A stretch of 64,000 nucleotides of DNA from JAHQVI01 sp050330195 (GTDB lineage Bacteria; Pseudomonadota; Alphaproteobacteria; Rhizobiales; Rhodomicrobiaceae): the NCBI GenBank assembly GCA_050330195.1, contig JBHJOB010000007.1:13467-77466 (forward strand), written 5' to 3'. The notes beneath the pieces are model-generated. The model was not told where the DNA came from and did no database searches. It saw nothing but the letters and a program-made list of their open reading frames with translations. The position numbers and the translations under genes were made by a program. This document shows, piece after piece, positions 1 to 7,631 of the stretch. How positions within the stretch are numbered: position 1 is the first letter of the stretch; every line of letters starts with the position of its first letter.

Positions 1-2
1 AA

Positions 3-65
3 CTGGCGCCCGATCTGCGCCGCCTGAGAACGGCCGACCCACAGCTGACAGCGATGGCAAGCTGA
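3..65 (+). CDS. 3' end of an unidentified CDS cut by the window edge
   Basis: An open frame runs in from the left edge and gives about 20 residues, mostly Leu, Arg, Asp and Ala, before a TGA at 63-65. It ends one base before the stop codon of the convergent mlaD-type gene. Codon use fits the surrounding GC-rich genes. The fragment is too short to identify, and it could be a chance open frame, so it is given only as a possible gene tail. Confidence 0.3.
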   Translation: MAPDLRRLRTADPQLTAMAS

Positions 66-1523
66 CTACTGAGCAGGCGGTGTCTGGGGTGAGGGGGCCG
101 TATCGGCGGAAGGCGGCGTGGCGGCTGCGGCGTCGTTCGAATCACCGGGAGCGGCGGTTGAGGATTGTCCCGTTGCGGGCGTAGAGCTATTTGACTCCGC
201 AGTGTTCGGCTCCGGCGTGGCTGACTGCGAGCTTGGTTGCGTCGCGCTGGTGTCAGCCTCGGAAGTGGATGCCTCCGGTGTAGCCGCGGAATCCTGTGCG
301 TTGTCGGCCGGCGGGTCCGTATCATCGGTTGCGGCCGAGTCCGATGTCGGCATGTCCGCCGGATCGGCTTGCGTCTTCTCATCCGCCGCCGGTTCGCCGG
401 TTGCCTCCAGCTCGCCGGCCGCCCATGTAACCAGTTCGGCGGCCGCTTGCCGGAAAGCTTCATTCATCGCGGTCACGGAGGGTTCGGTTTCGGCCGATGC
501 GGCCTTCGCGCTGGCCTCGAACAGCTTCGCGGCAAGGATCTTGCCATCGACGTCCGCGATCTTGGCCGAAAAGGCGATATCCGACCGCGGTTCGGGCTCG
601 GTCAGCATCTGAAAGCTGCGCACATCGACGAGAAGCTGAAACTCGCCGGTGATCGCGTCGGAATGTCCGACGCTGTCCAGATAGCCGGCATTTTCGAAGC
701 TCTGGGCAATCTTCATTTGCAGCAGACGCGTGAGACTGTCGGCCCAGCGCGCGCCGGGAGGCAAGGGCGCGGCATCGGGGGTCTCGCGGAAGAGAATGTT
801 CTGCGTATCGAGCTGGAAGATCGCGGTCGGCAACTGCACAGCAAGCTGGCCGCGAAGCGTTTTCGGTTCCGCGCCGGATTTTGGAGCCGCCGTCAGATCG
901 TACACCTTTTCAGTATCGGGACCGCGCGAACCGCCCGTCATCCGCTCAAGACCGGCGAGAATGCCGTCCACCTTGTCGGAATTGCGGGCCAGAGCGCCGG
1001 AGAAACCGTTCAGATTGCCGATCAGCTCTTTCACAGGCTGGGAGTTGTCATCCAGAATCGTATGGAGCTTCAGAAGCGCATCGCGGGCCGATTGCGTAAC
1101 TGTCAGCCCGGCGCCGTGACGCGCTTCCAGCATGGGAATGCCGTCCCCGGCTTCGACCAGCGGCGCGCCGTTCTCACCGCCGGTCAGCGAAACCGCCGCC
1201 ACGCCGGTCAGCCCCTGATATTCGAGATCGACGATCGTGTCCTGACGGATCGGCGTGTTTGTATTCACAGCGATGTCGGCGGCAACCTGCCTCGGCTGGT
1301 CGGCGGCGATGCGCAACGCCGTGACCTCGCCAACCCGTATGCCGTTGAACAGCACGGCCGAACCGCTGTAGAGGCCGGACACGGGACCGTCGAAGGTGAT
1401 GCGATAAACCGTTCGGTCGCGGAGGCTCCCGGCGTTTTCCAGCCAGAAGATGAATGCGAAAACGCCGCCGATCGCCGCGATCAGAAACAGACCCATCAGT
1501 ATATAGCGCGCGCGAATTTCCAT
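66..1523 (-). CDS. mlaD: MlaD-type MCE protein fused to a PqiC-like lipid-transport domain
   Basis: This is the periplasmic substrate-binding component of an Mla-type phospholipid ABC transporter. The 485-residue protein has one N-terminal transmembrane anchor (about residues 8-28). An MCE domain follows (about 38-120, with 'GLYSGSAVLFNGIRVGEV'), then a helical linker, then at about 215-370 a region resembling the ABC-transport auxiliary (PqiC/YmbA) domain. The last 110 residues are a low-complexity Ala/Thr/Ser/Asp/Pro tail that is probably disordered. In enterobacteria the MCE and auxiliary parts are separate proteins; the fused form is common in rhizobia. It is the last gene of mlaE-mlaF-mlaD, with 9 bases between it and mlaF. 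The MCE assignment is firm; the auxiliary domain is likely. Confidence 0.9.
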   Translation of the reverse strand: MEIRARYILMGLFLIAAIGGVFAFIFWLENAGSLRDRTVYRITFDGPVSGLYSGSAVLFNGIRVGEVTALRIAADQPRQVAADIAVNTNTPIRQDTIVDLEYQGLTGVAAVSLTGGENGAPLVEAGDGIPMLEARHGAGLTVTQSARDALLKLHTILDDNSQPVKELIGNLNGFSGALARNSDKVDGILAGLERMTGGSRGPDTEKVYDLTAAPKSGAEPKTLRGQLAVQLPTAIFQLDTQNILFRETPDAAPLPPGARWADSLTRLLQMKIAQSFENAGYLDSVGHSDAITGEFQLLVDVRSFQMLTEPEPRSDIAFSAKIADVDGKILAAKLFEASAKAASAETEPSVTAMNEAFRQAAAELVTWAAGELEATGEPAADEKTQADPADMPTSDSAATDDTDPPADNAQDSAATPEASTSEADTSATQPSSQSATPEPNTAESNSSTPATGQSSTAAPGDSNDAAAATPPSADTAPSPQTPPAQ

Positions 1524-1532
1524 ATCTCGACC

Positions 1533-2309
1533 TTACATTGCTTTGTAACTGGACAGCGCCGATCCTGTTGCGCGCGTTCCACGAAAATAACTCTGAACCC
1601 AGGGATGTTCGGAGATCAGCATGTCCGACATCCGTCCCTGTGCGACGATTACGCCGTCGGCCAGCGCGGCAATCCTGTCGCAGCAATTCTTGAGGCTTTG
1701 CAGATCATGGGTGACCATGAAGACGCTCAGGCCGAGCGTTTGCTGCAATGTGCGGATCAACTCGTCGAAATCGCTCGCCGAAATCGGATCGAGGCCGGAA
1801 GTCGGCTCGTCGAGGAAGACGATTTCCGGATCGAGCGACAGCGCACGGGCGAGCGCCACGCGTTTGGTCATACCGCCGGAAAGCTCGGATGGGAATTTTT
1901 CAGCGTCGCGCGGGCTCAGACCGACCATTTCCAGCTTGGCGATGGCGATCTCGTCCATAAGCCGATCAGAGAGTTCCAGATATTCGCGCATGAGAAACTG
2001 CACGTTCTGGCGCACGGTCAGCGAGGAAAACAGCGCGCCGTGCTGAAAGAGGACGCCCCAGCGGCGCTCGATGGCCCGGCGCTGCTCATCGCTTGCTTCG
2101 TTCAGATTGACGCCGAGCACTTCGATGGACCCGCTCAGCTTGCGGATCAGTCCGATGATCGTTCGCAACAGAACGGACTTGCCGGACCCCGATCCCCCCA
2201 CGAGCCCAAGGATTTCGCCCTTGCGCACGTCCAGCGAAAGCCCTTTGAGGACCGGCGGACCGCCGAAGCCGACGACGAGATCGCGCACCTTGATGACCGG
2301 CTCACTCAT
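1533..2309 (-). CDS. mlaF: Mla-type phospholipid ABC transporter ATP-binding protein
   Basis: Cytoplasmic ATPase of the MlaFEDB-type lipid transporter, 258 residues. Visible motifs are Walker A GGSGSGKSVLLRT, the ABC signature LSGGMTKRVALARAL, Walker B EIVFLDEPTSGLDP and the H-loop MVTHDL. The signature Met-Thr-Lys is typical of the MlaF/Ttg2A subgroup. A longer open frame exists upstream, but the ATG at 2307-2309 gives the normal MSEPVIKVRDL start and leaves a 5-base gap to the mlaE stop. The shortened start avoids overlap with the permease gene. It is cotranscribed with mlaE and mlaD. Confidence 0.93.
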   Translation of the reverse strand: MSEPVIKVRDLVVGFGGPPVLKGLSLDVRKGEILGLVGGSGSGKSVLLRTIIGLIRKLSGSIEVLGVNLNEASDEQRRAIERRWGVLFQHGALFSSLTVRQNVQFLMREYLELSDRLMDEIAIAKLEMVGLSPRDAEKFPSELSGGMTKRVALARALSLDPEIVFLDEPTSGLDPISASDFDELIRTLQQTLGLSVFMVTHDLQSLKNCCDRIAALADGVIVAQGRMSDMLISEHPWVQSYFRGTRATGSALSSYKAM

Positions 2310-2314
2310 GGCGC

Positions 2315-3451
2315 TTACATCCCTATCGAGGCAAAGAACATGGCGAACAGGCCGTCCATGACGATGACCATGAAGATGGCCTTGACCACCGAGTCGGTCG
2401 TCTTCAGGCCAAGCGACTCGGCGCTGCCCTTCACGCGCATCCCCTCGGTGCACGCGACAAGGCCGATAATCAGCGCCATGAAGGGGGCCTTGATCAGCCC
2501 GACCTGGAAATGCGTCAGCGAAATCGCATCGCGCAGCCGCTCATAGAAGATCTCCGGCGCCATGCCGCCGTAGAAATTCGCGACAAGTCCCGCGCCGAAC
2601 AGGGCGGCCATCGAACCGAGGAAGGTCAGGATCGGCAGGGCGATTATCAGCGCCAGAATGCGCGGCAGGATCAGCACCGCGACCGGGTCGAAACCCATCG
2701 TGCGCAGCGCGTCGATCTCCTCGCGCATTTTCATCGAACCGAGTTCGGCCGTGTATGAACTGCCCGAACGCCCCGCCACCATGATCGCGACGATCAGCAC
2801 GCCGATCTCGCGCAGCACCAGAATGCCGACCATATCGACGACATAGATGTCGGCGCCAAACTTGCGGAAATGAAAAAAGCCCTGCTGGGCGATGATGCAG
2901 CCGATCAGAAAGGTGATCAGCAGGACGATCGGAATCGCGCGCCAGCCGACGCGGTCGAGCTGATGCACGGTGGAAGTAAAGCGGAAGCTCGCGGGCCGGA
3001 TGACAACCTGCATCAGCGCATGGCCTGTTGCTCCGAGCATGTTGATGAAAGGCGTCAGGCCGTGTCCGAAATTGGCGACATCCTGACCGAGGCGATTGAG
3101 GGTGGTGGTGACCGTCCACTTGCCCGACGGCTTGGTATCGGGCGATCGATTGGCTACATGCATTTCGCCCAGCAGGCCGCGATAATTCTCGTCCAGTCCG
3201 GTGATGTCGGCTTTCTGCCCGTCGCCCTGCCAGGCGCGGACGAGCCGTTCCAGCAGCCAGGCGCCAAATGTGTCGAATTCCCGCACGCCGGCCATGTTGA
3301 TGGACATGGAGCGCAACGTGCCGGACGAGGTCGCGTGTTCGTCGATCATCAGTTCAAGCTGGGCGGCATGATGGGCGGTCCAAGAGCCGCCTGCGGTCAG
3401 CTCAAGGCGTTCGCCATTCACCACGCTGCTCAAAACAGGCTCGGAATTCAT
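2315..3451 (-). CDS. mlaE: MlaE-type phospholipid ABC permease with N-terminal STAS domain
   Basis: Inner-membrane permease of the Mla lipid-transport system, 378 residues from the ATG at 3449-3451. An N-terminal STAS-like segment (about residues 1-95) is followed by the MlaE domain with five or six hydrophobic spans. The family motifs 'VAGRSGSSYTAELGSMK' and 'EIDALRTMGFDP' are present. In E. coli the STAS function is a separate protein, MlaB; here it is fused to the permease, as is usual in Alphaproteobacteria. First gene of the mlaEFD operon. The region upstream (3452-3697) is shared with the divergent DUF2852-type gene. Confidence 0.92.
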   Translation of the reverse strand: MNSEPVLSSVVNGERLELTAGGSWTAHHAAQLELMIDEHATSSGTLRSMSINMAGVREFDTFGAWLLERLVRAWQGDGQKADITGLDENYRGLLGEMHVANRSPDTKPSGKWTVTTTLNRLGQDVANFGHGLTPFINMLGATGHALMQVVIRPASFRFTSTVHQLDRVGWRAIPIVLLITFLIGCIIAQQGFFHFRKFGADIYVVDMVGILVLREIGVLIVAIMVAGRSGSSYTAELGSMKMREEIDALRTMGFDPVAVLILPRILALIIALPILTFLGSMAALFGAGLVANFYGGMAPEIFYERLRDAISLTHFQVGLIKAPFMALIIGLVACTEGMRVKGSAESLGLKTTDSVVKAIFMVIVMDGLFAMFFASIGM

Positions 3452-3669
3452 GCCTTTTGCGCCCCATCTGGAAATATGCGTACCCCGACGACACAAGCAT
3501 TAACCCATTAATCGTTAAAATAAAATAACGGGCCGGAATATGGCGGGAAACAGACATGGGAGCTGGGGCGGCTCGTGTCGGCGCGACACGCATCACCACC
3601 CTCGGAAATTTCCGAAAAAACCCTCTGCGCCCTGCTTGACAAGCCACCCCGCTTCGCCCACCTATGTAA

Positions 3670-3688
3670 ATGTTACTAACATTAACAT
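3670..3688. promoter_or_regulatory. Palindrome plus half-site ahead of the DUF2852-type gene
   Basis: ATGTTA-C-TAACAT (3670-3682) is a perfect inverted repeat. A further TAACAT copy lies at 3683-3688, ten bases before the start codon at 3698. The position and symmetry suggest an operator for a helix-turn-helix repressor. No regulator gene is adjacent, so function is inferred only. Confidence 0.35.
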
Positions 3689-3697
3689 GAGGGTCTG

Positions 3698-4114
3698 ATG
3701 GTAGTCGCCCAAAGACTGGATGAGTTTGGCAAGCCCGCCTGGATCGCCGTCATGGTCCTGGGCTTTATCGTATGGTGGCCGATCGGATTGGCGATCCTCG
3801 GCTTTATGATATGGAGTGGACGCATGGGTTGTGGAAGAGGTAATTGGGGCCGCTGGAAGAGCGAAAGATGGGGCCGTCACGGCCGCTCGGGATACGGCAG
3901 CCGAGGTAGCGGGAACACCGCGTTCGACGAGTACAAGGCCGAGACGCTCAAGCGCCTGGAAGACGAGCAGCAGGAATTTCTGGATTATCTGGACCGGCTG
4001 CGTCAGGCCAAGGACAAGGCCGAGTTCGACCAGTTCATGAATGAGCGCCGCAACCGGCCGCAACAGCCGCCGCAGACGCCTCCGGCCGATGCGCCGCAGG
4101 GCTCGCCAGCCTGA
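3698..4114 (+). CDS. DUF2852-type small membrane protein
   Basis: A 138-residue protein of unknown function. Residues 12-40 form a hydrophobic hairpin or single span (WIAVMVLGFIVWWPIGLAIL). A Gly/Arg/Trp-rich basic stretch follows, then a charged helix (about 75-118, 'LKRLEDEQQEFLDYLDRLRQ') and a Pro-rich tail. The helix and its 'AKDKAEFDQFMNERR' sequence match what I recall of DUF2852, a family found widely in rhizobia. Start at ATG 3698 with GAGGG just upstream. Followed by two hairpins before the convergent hydrolase gene. Confidence 0.82.
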   Translation: MVVAQRLDEFGKPAWIAVMVLGFIVWWPIGLAILGFMIWSGRMGCGRGNWGRWKSERWGRHGRSGYGSRGSGNTAFDEYKAETLKRLEDEQQEFLDYLDRLRQAKDKAEFDQFMNERRNRPQQPPQTPPADAPQGSPA

Positions 4115-4191
4115 ACCGGACCTGCCTGATGGATGTCTGCCGCGTTGCAGGCATTCGGGCAGAGGAAGGGCGACGGCTCAAGACGAGCGTG

Positions 4192-4216
4192 AAATGCCCG
4201 CAGTCCGCGGGCATTT
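4192..4216 (+). terminator. Hairpin terminator after the DUF2852-type gene
   Basis: AAATGCCCGC and GCGGGCATTT form a perfect 10-bp stem with a 5-base loop, followed by a short pyrimidine tract (CTTC). It lies 77 bases after the stop at 4114, between convergent genes. The shape fits a Rho-independent terminator, although the T tract is weak. Confidence 0.6.
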
Positions 4217-4232
4217 CTTCGCAAAGGCCCAA

Positions 4233-4268
4233 GAGGAGGAGGCGCACGAAAAGCGGCCTCCTTTTTCA
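4233..4268 (+). terminator. Second hairpin with T tract between convergent genes
   Basis: A GGAGGCGC arm pairs with GCGGCCTCC across an A-rich loop (one base unpaired), and a run of five T follows on the plus strand. Together with the hairpin at 4192-4216 it probably closes the transcript of the DUF2852-type gene. Confidence 0.45.
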
Positions 4269-4327
4269 GTATCAACTCCGCGCGGCCACTGGTTTGCTTG
4301 TGTCGCCCCTCGGCGGGCAACGCTTTT

Positions 4328-5308
4328 TTACAGGTGAAGCTGATAGCTTGCCTGTACCCAGCGGAAGCTGTCGCCGGCTTTTTCGACATAGCCGATGGCC
4401 GGGTACGGCATGTGATAGCCGGTTACAGGGAAGCGGTCGGTCGCCAGCATGTCGAGAATGCGCTTGCGCGTGGCGGCGGCGGCGTCCTTGTCCATGTCGA
4501 AGCGGACATGCCAGTCCGGCTTCATCAATGAGACGACATAGTGGTTGGTTACGTCGGCCATGATCAGCAGGCGCTGGCCGTCGCTCTCGATATGGTAGGC
4601 CATCATGCCGGGCGTGTGGCCGGAGGCGTCGACGGCGCGAATGCCGGAGACGACTTCGCCCTCCGGCTTGAGGAAGGTCATCTTCTCCGCGAGGGGGACG
4701 ACGTTGGACTGGACCAGCTTGGCCGCGTTTTCGGTCGGGCCGGAGAGGCGGTCCTCGGCGGACCAGAAATTGTATTCCGTCTCGCCGATCACATAACGCG
4801 CATTTGGGAAGAGCGGGTTTCCATCTTCCATGATGCCGCCAATATGGTCGGGGTGGCAGTGGGTAATCACGACGACATCGACCTGATCCGGCGTTACGCC
4901 CGCCTCGGAAATCAACGAGGCCAGCTTGCCCGCATTCGGACGGCGGCCTGCGCCGTTGCCGGCATCGAACAGGACGACCTCATTGCCGGTGTTCACCATC
5001 ACGGGCGTAAAGGAAATTTCCATCTGGTTCGGCGGCAGGAAATTGTCCTGAGCAAATTTCTGTACCTCTTCAGCAGGCTGGTTCTCGCCGAAGATGGGAT
5101 GCGGACCGTCAATCTGGATGGCGCCGTCGAGAATCGTCGTCACCTCGAACTGGCCAAGCTTCGCGCGATAGACGGACGCCCGCTGCACGCCCTGCTGAGG
5201 CGCTGCCGCCATGGCAGGTCCTGCGAAGGTGGCGAACGCCGGCATCGCCGCGAGCGCGGCGGCTCCTGAAATCATCTGACGCCGATTGAAGTAAAGTCCT
5301 GATGTCAT
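4328..5308 (-). CDS. Secreted metallo-beta-lactamase-fold hydrolase (MPH-like)
   Basis: A 326-residue zinc hydrolase exported by the Tat pathway. The N terminus reads NRRQMISGAAALAAM, a Tat-type signal, with cleavage likely after AMAA. The metal motif ITHCHPDHIGGI (HxHxDH) is intact, with later His and Asp ligands in ASGHTPGM and IMADV. The overall pattern ('VMVNTGNEVVLFDAGNG', 'FPNARYVIGETEYNFWS') resembles the methyl-parathion-hydrolase/lactonase-like branch, but the substrate cannot be told from sequence. Start chosen at ATG 5306-5308 because AAGGAGAA lies just upstream; a longer frame exists but has no such site. It stands alone on the minus strand. Confidence 0.87.
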   Translation of the reverse strand: MTSGLYFNRRQMISGAAALAAMPAFATFAGPAMAAAPQQGVQRASVYRAKLGQFEVTTILDGAIQIDGPHPIFGENQPAEEVQKFAQDNFLPPNQMEISFTPVMVNTGNEVVLFDAGNGAGRRPNAGKLASLISEAGVTPDQVDVVVITHCHPDHIGGIMEDGNPLFPNARYVIGETEYNFWSAEDRLSGPTENAAKLVQSNVVPLAEKMTFLKPEGEVVSGIRAVDASGHTPGMMAYHIESDGQRLLIMADVTNHYVVSLMKPDWHVRFDMDKDAAAATRKRILDMLATDRFPVTGYHMPYPAIGYVEKAGDSFRWVQASYQLHL

Positions 5309-5672
5309 GGTCAACTTCTCCTTTAAAACTTGATCGCAGGTCCGTGACAAAACCTTTTCATGCCCGGCCATGACTGGAAAGTTGGCGGAACGCTTCCTCT
5401 TGCCCTCGGGAAAAACTCTGCCCTTACCGGGATCATTTCTTCTGGAAACGATCCTGATCTGCATCTGCTTGCTTCAAGCTCGATTTTCCGAAAAACATGT
5501 CCCCGCGAAGGCGGGGATGTTATCCATCCTACCGGATCTCGCTCTAGAAGTCATAAGCGGGCCTTCACGGGCTAGACACAAGCTTGTGAAGAGGGCCGTG
5601 CCGACGGATGCCGGAGATTAAGACAATCTTAAGCGCGGCGCAGTATGACACATTCAACGATGGGCCATAGTC
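5309..5672. other. Intergenic region, 364 bp, carrying repeat A copy 1
   Basis: Divergent region between the hydrolase (minus) and transaldolase (plus). It contains repeat A at 5431-5548. No plausible gene was seen; the short open frames here are in non-coding composition. Promoters for both flanking genes must lie here, but none is clear. Confidence 0.6.
5431..5548 (+). repeat. Dispersed repeat A, copy 1
   Basis: About 118 bases that align over their whole length, with scattered mismatches, to 19288-19405. Shared blocks are GATCATTTCTT, GGAAACGA, CTGATCT, AGCTCGATTTT, CCGAAAA, TGTCCCCGCGAAGGCGGGGATG and CGGATCTCG. The core CCCCGC-GAA-GGCGGGG region forms a hairpin. No open reading frame. 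Probably a short non-autonomous repeat of this genome. Confidence 0.75.
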
Positions 5673-6329
5673 ATGAAGTTCTTTATCGACACCGCCGAGA
5701 CTGATGAAATCCGGGAGCTTGCCGCGACCGGACTGGTTGACGGCGTCACGACCAATCCTTCCCTCATCGCCAAGTCCGGCCGGAACTTCATCGAGACGAT
5801 CGCGGAAATCTGCGATGTCGTCGAGGGGCCGGTGAGCGCCGAAGTCGCCGCGACGGATGCGGAGACGATGCTGGCCGAAGGTCGCCGCCTTGCGCGAGTA
5901 GCGAAGAATGTCGCCGTGAAGGTGCCGCTGACATGGGACGGGCTGAAGGTCTGCCGCACGCTGTCCGGCGAGGGCACGATGGTCAATGTCACGCTGTGTT
6001 TCTCGGCCAATCAGGCGCTGCTGGCGGCGAAGGCCGGCGCAAGCTTCATTTCGCCCTTTGTCGGACGGCTGGACGATTGCGGCGAGGACGGTATGAACCT
6101 CATTCGCGACATCCGGCAGATCTACGATAATTACAGCCAGCTCAATACGGAAATCCTCGCCGCCTCCATCCGGCATGCGCAACACGTCACCCAGTCCGCG
6201 CTTGCGGGCGCCGATGTGGCCACGCTGCCGCCGGCCGTGCTGCGCCAACTCGTCAAGCACCCGCTGACGGACAAGGGGCTGGAGTCCTTCCTCGCCGATT
6301 GGGCGAAGACCGGCCAGAGCATTCTTTAA
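5673..6329 (+). CDS. tal: Transaldolase / fructose-6-phosphate aldolase family protein
   Basis: A 218-residue TIM-barrel enzyme of the short transaldolase (TalC/Fsa) subfamily, acting in the cytosolic pentose-phosphate pathway. The N terminus MKFFIDTAETDEIREL and 'GVTTNPSLIAKSG' are diagnostic. The Schiff-base lysine lies in NVAVKVPLTWDG, and 'TLCFSANQALLAAKAGASFISPFVGRLDD' is also characteristic. Length is normal for the subfamily (about 215-220). Whether it works as transaldolase or as aldolase cannot be decided by eye. The gene ends 9 bases before xerC and may be cotranscribed with it. Confidence 0.93.
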   Translation: MKFFIDTAETDEIRELAATGLVDGVTTNPSLIAKSGRNFIETIAEICDVVEGPVSAEVAATDAETMLAEGRRLARVAKNVAVKVPLTWDGLKVCRTLSGEGTMVNVTLCFSANQALLAAKAGASFISPFVGRLDDCGEDGMNLIRDIRQIYDNYSQLNTEILAASIRHAQHVTQSALAGADVATLPPAVLRQLVKHPLTDKGLESFLADWAKTGQSIL

Positions 6330-6338
6330 GGTCATGCG

Positions 6339-7337
6339 ATGAGCGGGGATGGCGAAACCGAAGAGGCTGCTGTTTTCCCCGCTGCACCGGATGTCCGCCA
6401 GGCGCTTGCGGCGTGGCTGCGCTTTCTTGAAGGCGAGCGCGGCTATTCCGGGAATACCCTCGAAGCCTATGAGCGCGATGTGCGCCAGCTTTTCGTTTTC
6501 CTGTGCGCAAGCCTTGGCGCTCCGGTCTCGCTCGGAGCCCTCAACCGGCTGACGCCGCAGCAATTGCGCGCCTTCATGGCCTCCCGGCGGGCGAGCGGGG
6601 CGTCGAGCCGGAGCCTGTCACGCAGCATTTCGGCGCTGCGCTCCCTCTTCCGCTTTCTGGAGCGGGCATCCTTGCTGAAGAACGGGACCGTGCTGGCCAT
6701 CGCATTGCCGAAGGCGCCGCTTTCGCTGCCGCGCCCGCTGACCATTCCCAAGACGCAGACCGTGATCACGGAGAGCGACGAAGCCCACAAGCGCGGCCAT
6801 CCGCGCTGGGTCGGGGCGCGCGACAATGCGGCGTTGCTATTGCTTTATGGCGCGGGTCTGCGGATTTCGGAGGCGCTCGGCATCCTGCGCAAGGATGCGC
6901 CGACGCCGCCGCGCGATATCCTGCGGATCAGGGGCAAAGGCGGCAAGGAGCGGCTGGTTCCGATCCTGCCGGCCATTCAGAATGCGACCGAGCGTTATCT
7001 GACGCTGGTCCCGTTCCATCTGCCCGATGAGGGCCCGCTATTCGTTGGCATGAAAGGCGGCAAGCTTTCGCCGCGCATCCTGCAATTGCTGATTGCGCGA
7101 ATGCGTGAGGCGCTCGGTCTGCCAGAGACCGCAACGCCGCACGCGCTGCGTCACTCATTCGCGACGCATCTGCTTGGCAGCGGCGCGGATCTGCGCTCGA
7201 TTCAGGAATTGCTGGGTCACGCAAGTCTCTCCACGACGCAGATCTACACCGAGGTTGACCGCGAAACCCTGCTGCGCAATTACGACAAGGCGCATCCGCG
7301 CGCCGGGAACGGATCGGCGGGTTTCAAAGCCCCCTGA
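6339..7337 (+). CDS. xerC: Tyrosine recombinase XerC
   Basis: Site-specific recombinase that resolves chromosome dimers with XerD at dif. The 332-residue protein has an N-terminal SAM-like core-binding domain ('RGYSGNTLEAYERDVRQLFVF') and a C-terminal catalytic domain. The latter has the first Arg in YGAGLRISEALGI, Lys in GKGGKERLVPI, HALRHSFATHLLGSG, LGHASLSTTQIYTEVD and the nucleophile Tyr in that last motif. The tail is slightly long. Nothing suggests a phage or integron integrase. Its 3' end overlaps the convergent small membrane-protein gene by 14 bases. Confidence 0.93.
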   Translation: MSGDGETEEAAVFPAAPDVRQALAAWLRFLEGERGYSGNTLEAYERDVRQLFVFLCASLGAPVSLGALNRLTPQQLRAFMASRRASGASSRSLSRSISALRSLFRFLERASLLKNGTVLAIALPKAPLSLPRPLTIPKTQTVITESDEAHKRGHPRWVGARDNAALLLLYGAGLRISEALGILRKDAPTPPRDILRIRGKGGKERLVPILPAIQNATERYLTLVPFHLPDEGPLFVGMKGGKLSPRILQLLIARMREALGLPETATPHALRHSFATHLLGSGADLRSIQELLGHASLSTTQIYTEVDRETLLRNYDKAHPRAGNGSAGFKAP

Positions 7338-7506
7338 AGACGGTTCCGACCCAGAGCAGCACATAGGCGATCAGCAGCGTCTCGAAGCCGTGACCGGCAA
7401 TGATCGGCGAAATGACCGGAATGAAGATGCCTGCATAGGTCATCAGAATGACGATGGCGGCCAGAATCGTCGAGATCAGCCAGACGGCGAAGGTTGGTGC
7501 GGACAT
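7324..7506 (-). CDS. Small two-span membrane protein, unknown function
   Basis: A 60-residue hydrophobic protein with two predicted membrane spans (about residues 6-30 and 35-57) separated by 'PVISPIIAGHG'. I do not recognise a named family, although similar short proteins occur in rhizobia. The gene is convergent with xerC and shares its last 14 bases with it. The start ATG is followed by a normal hydrophobic leader. Short length lowers certainty, but the composition is clearly that of a membrane protein. Confidence 0.65.
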   Translation of the reverse strand: MSAPTFAVWLISTILAAIVILMTYAGIFIPVISPIIAGHGFETLLIAYVLLWVGTVFRGL

Positions 7507-7631
7507 GTGAAGTTCCCCTCTTTGATAGCCCTCGTCACCGCCGCCAGCCTTGCGCCCCGATGGCGTGGCCGACTCGCGGATAACAGCGCCAGACTATCAC
7601 CGGCTGCCGGCATTGCCGCAAGTTTAAGCAT

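Noticed and set aside
237..2546. 769-residue plus-strand open frame
   Set aside because: It is antisense to mlaD and mlaF, whose motifs are intact. Its composition is Arg/Gly/His-rich shadow sequence of GC-rich DNA.
6339..7337. Phage or integron integrase
   Set aside because: The protein reads as housekeeping XerC, with no att site, phage genes or cassette array nearby.
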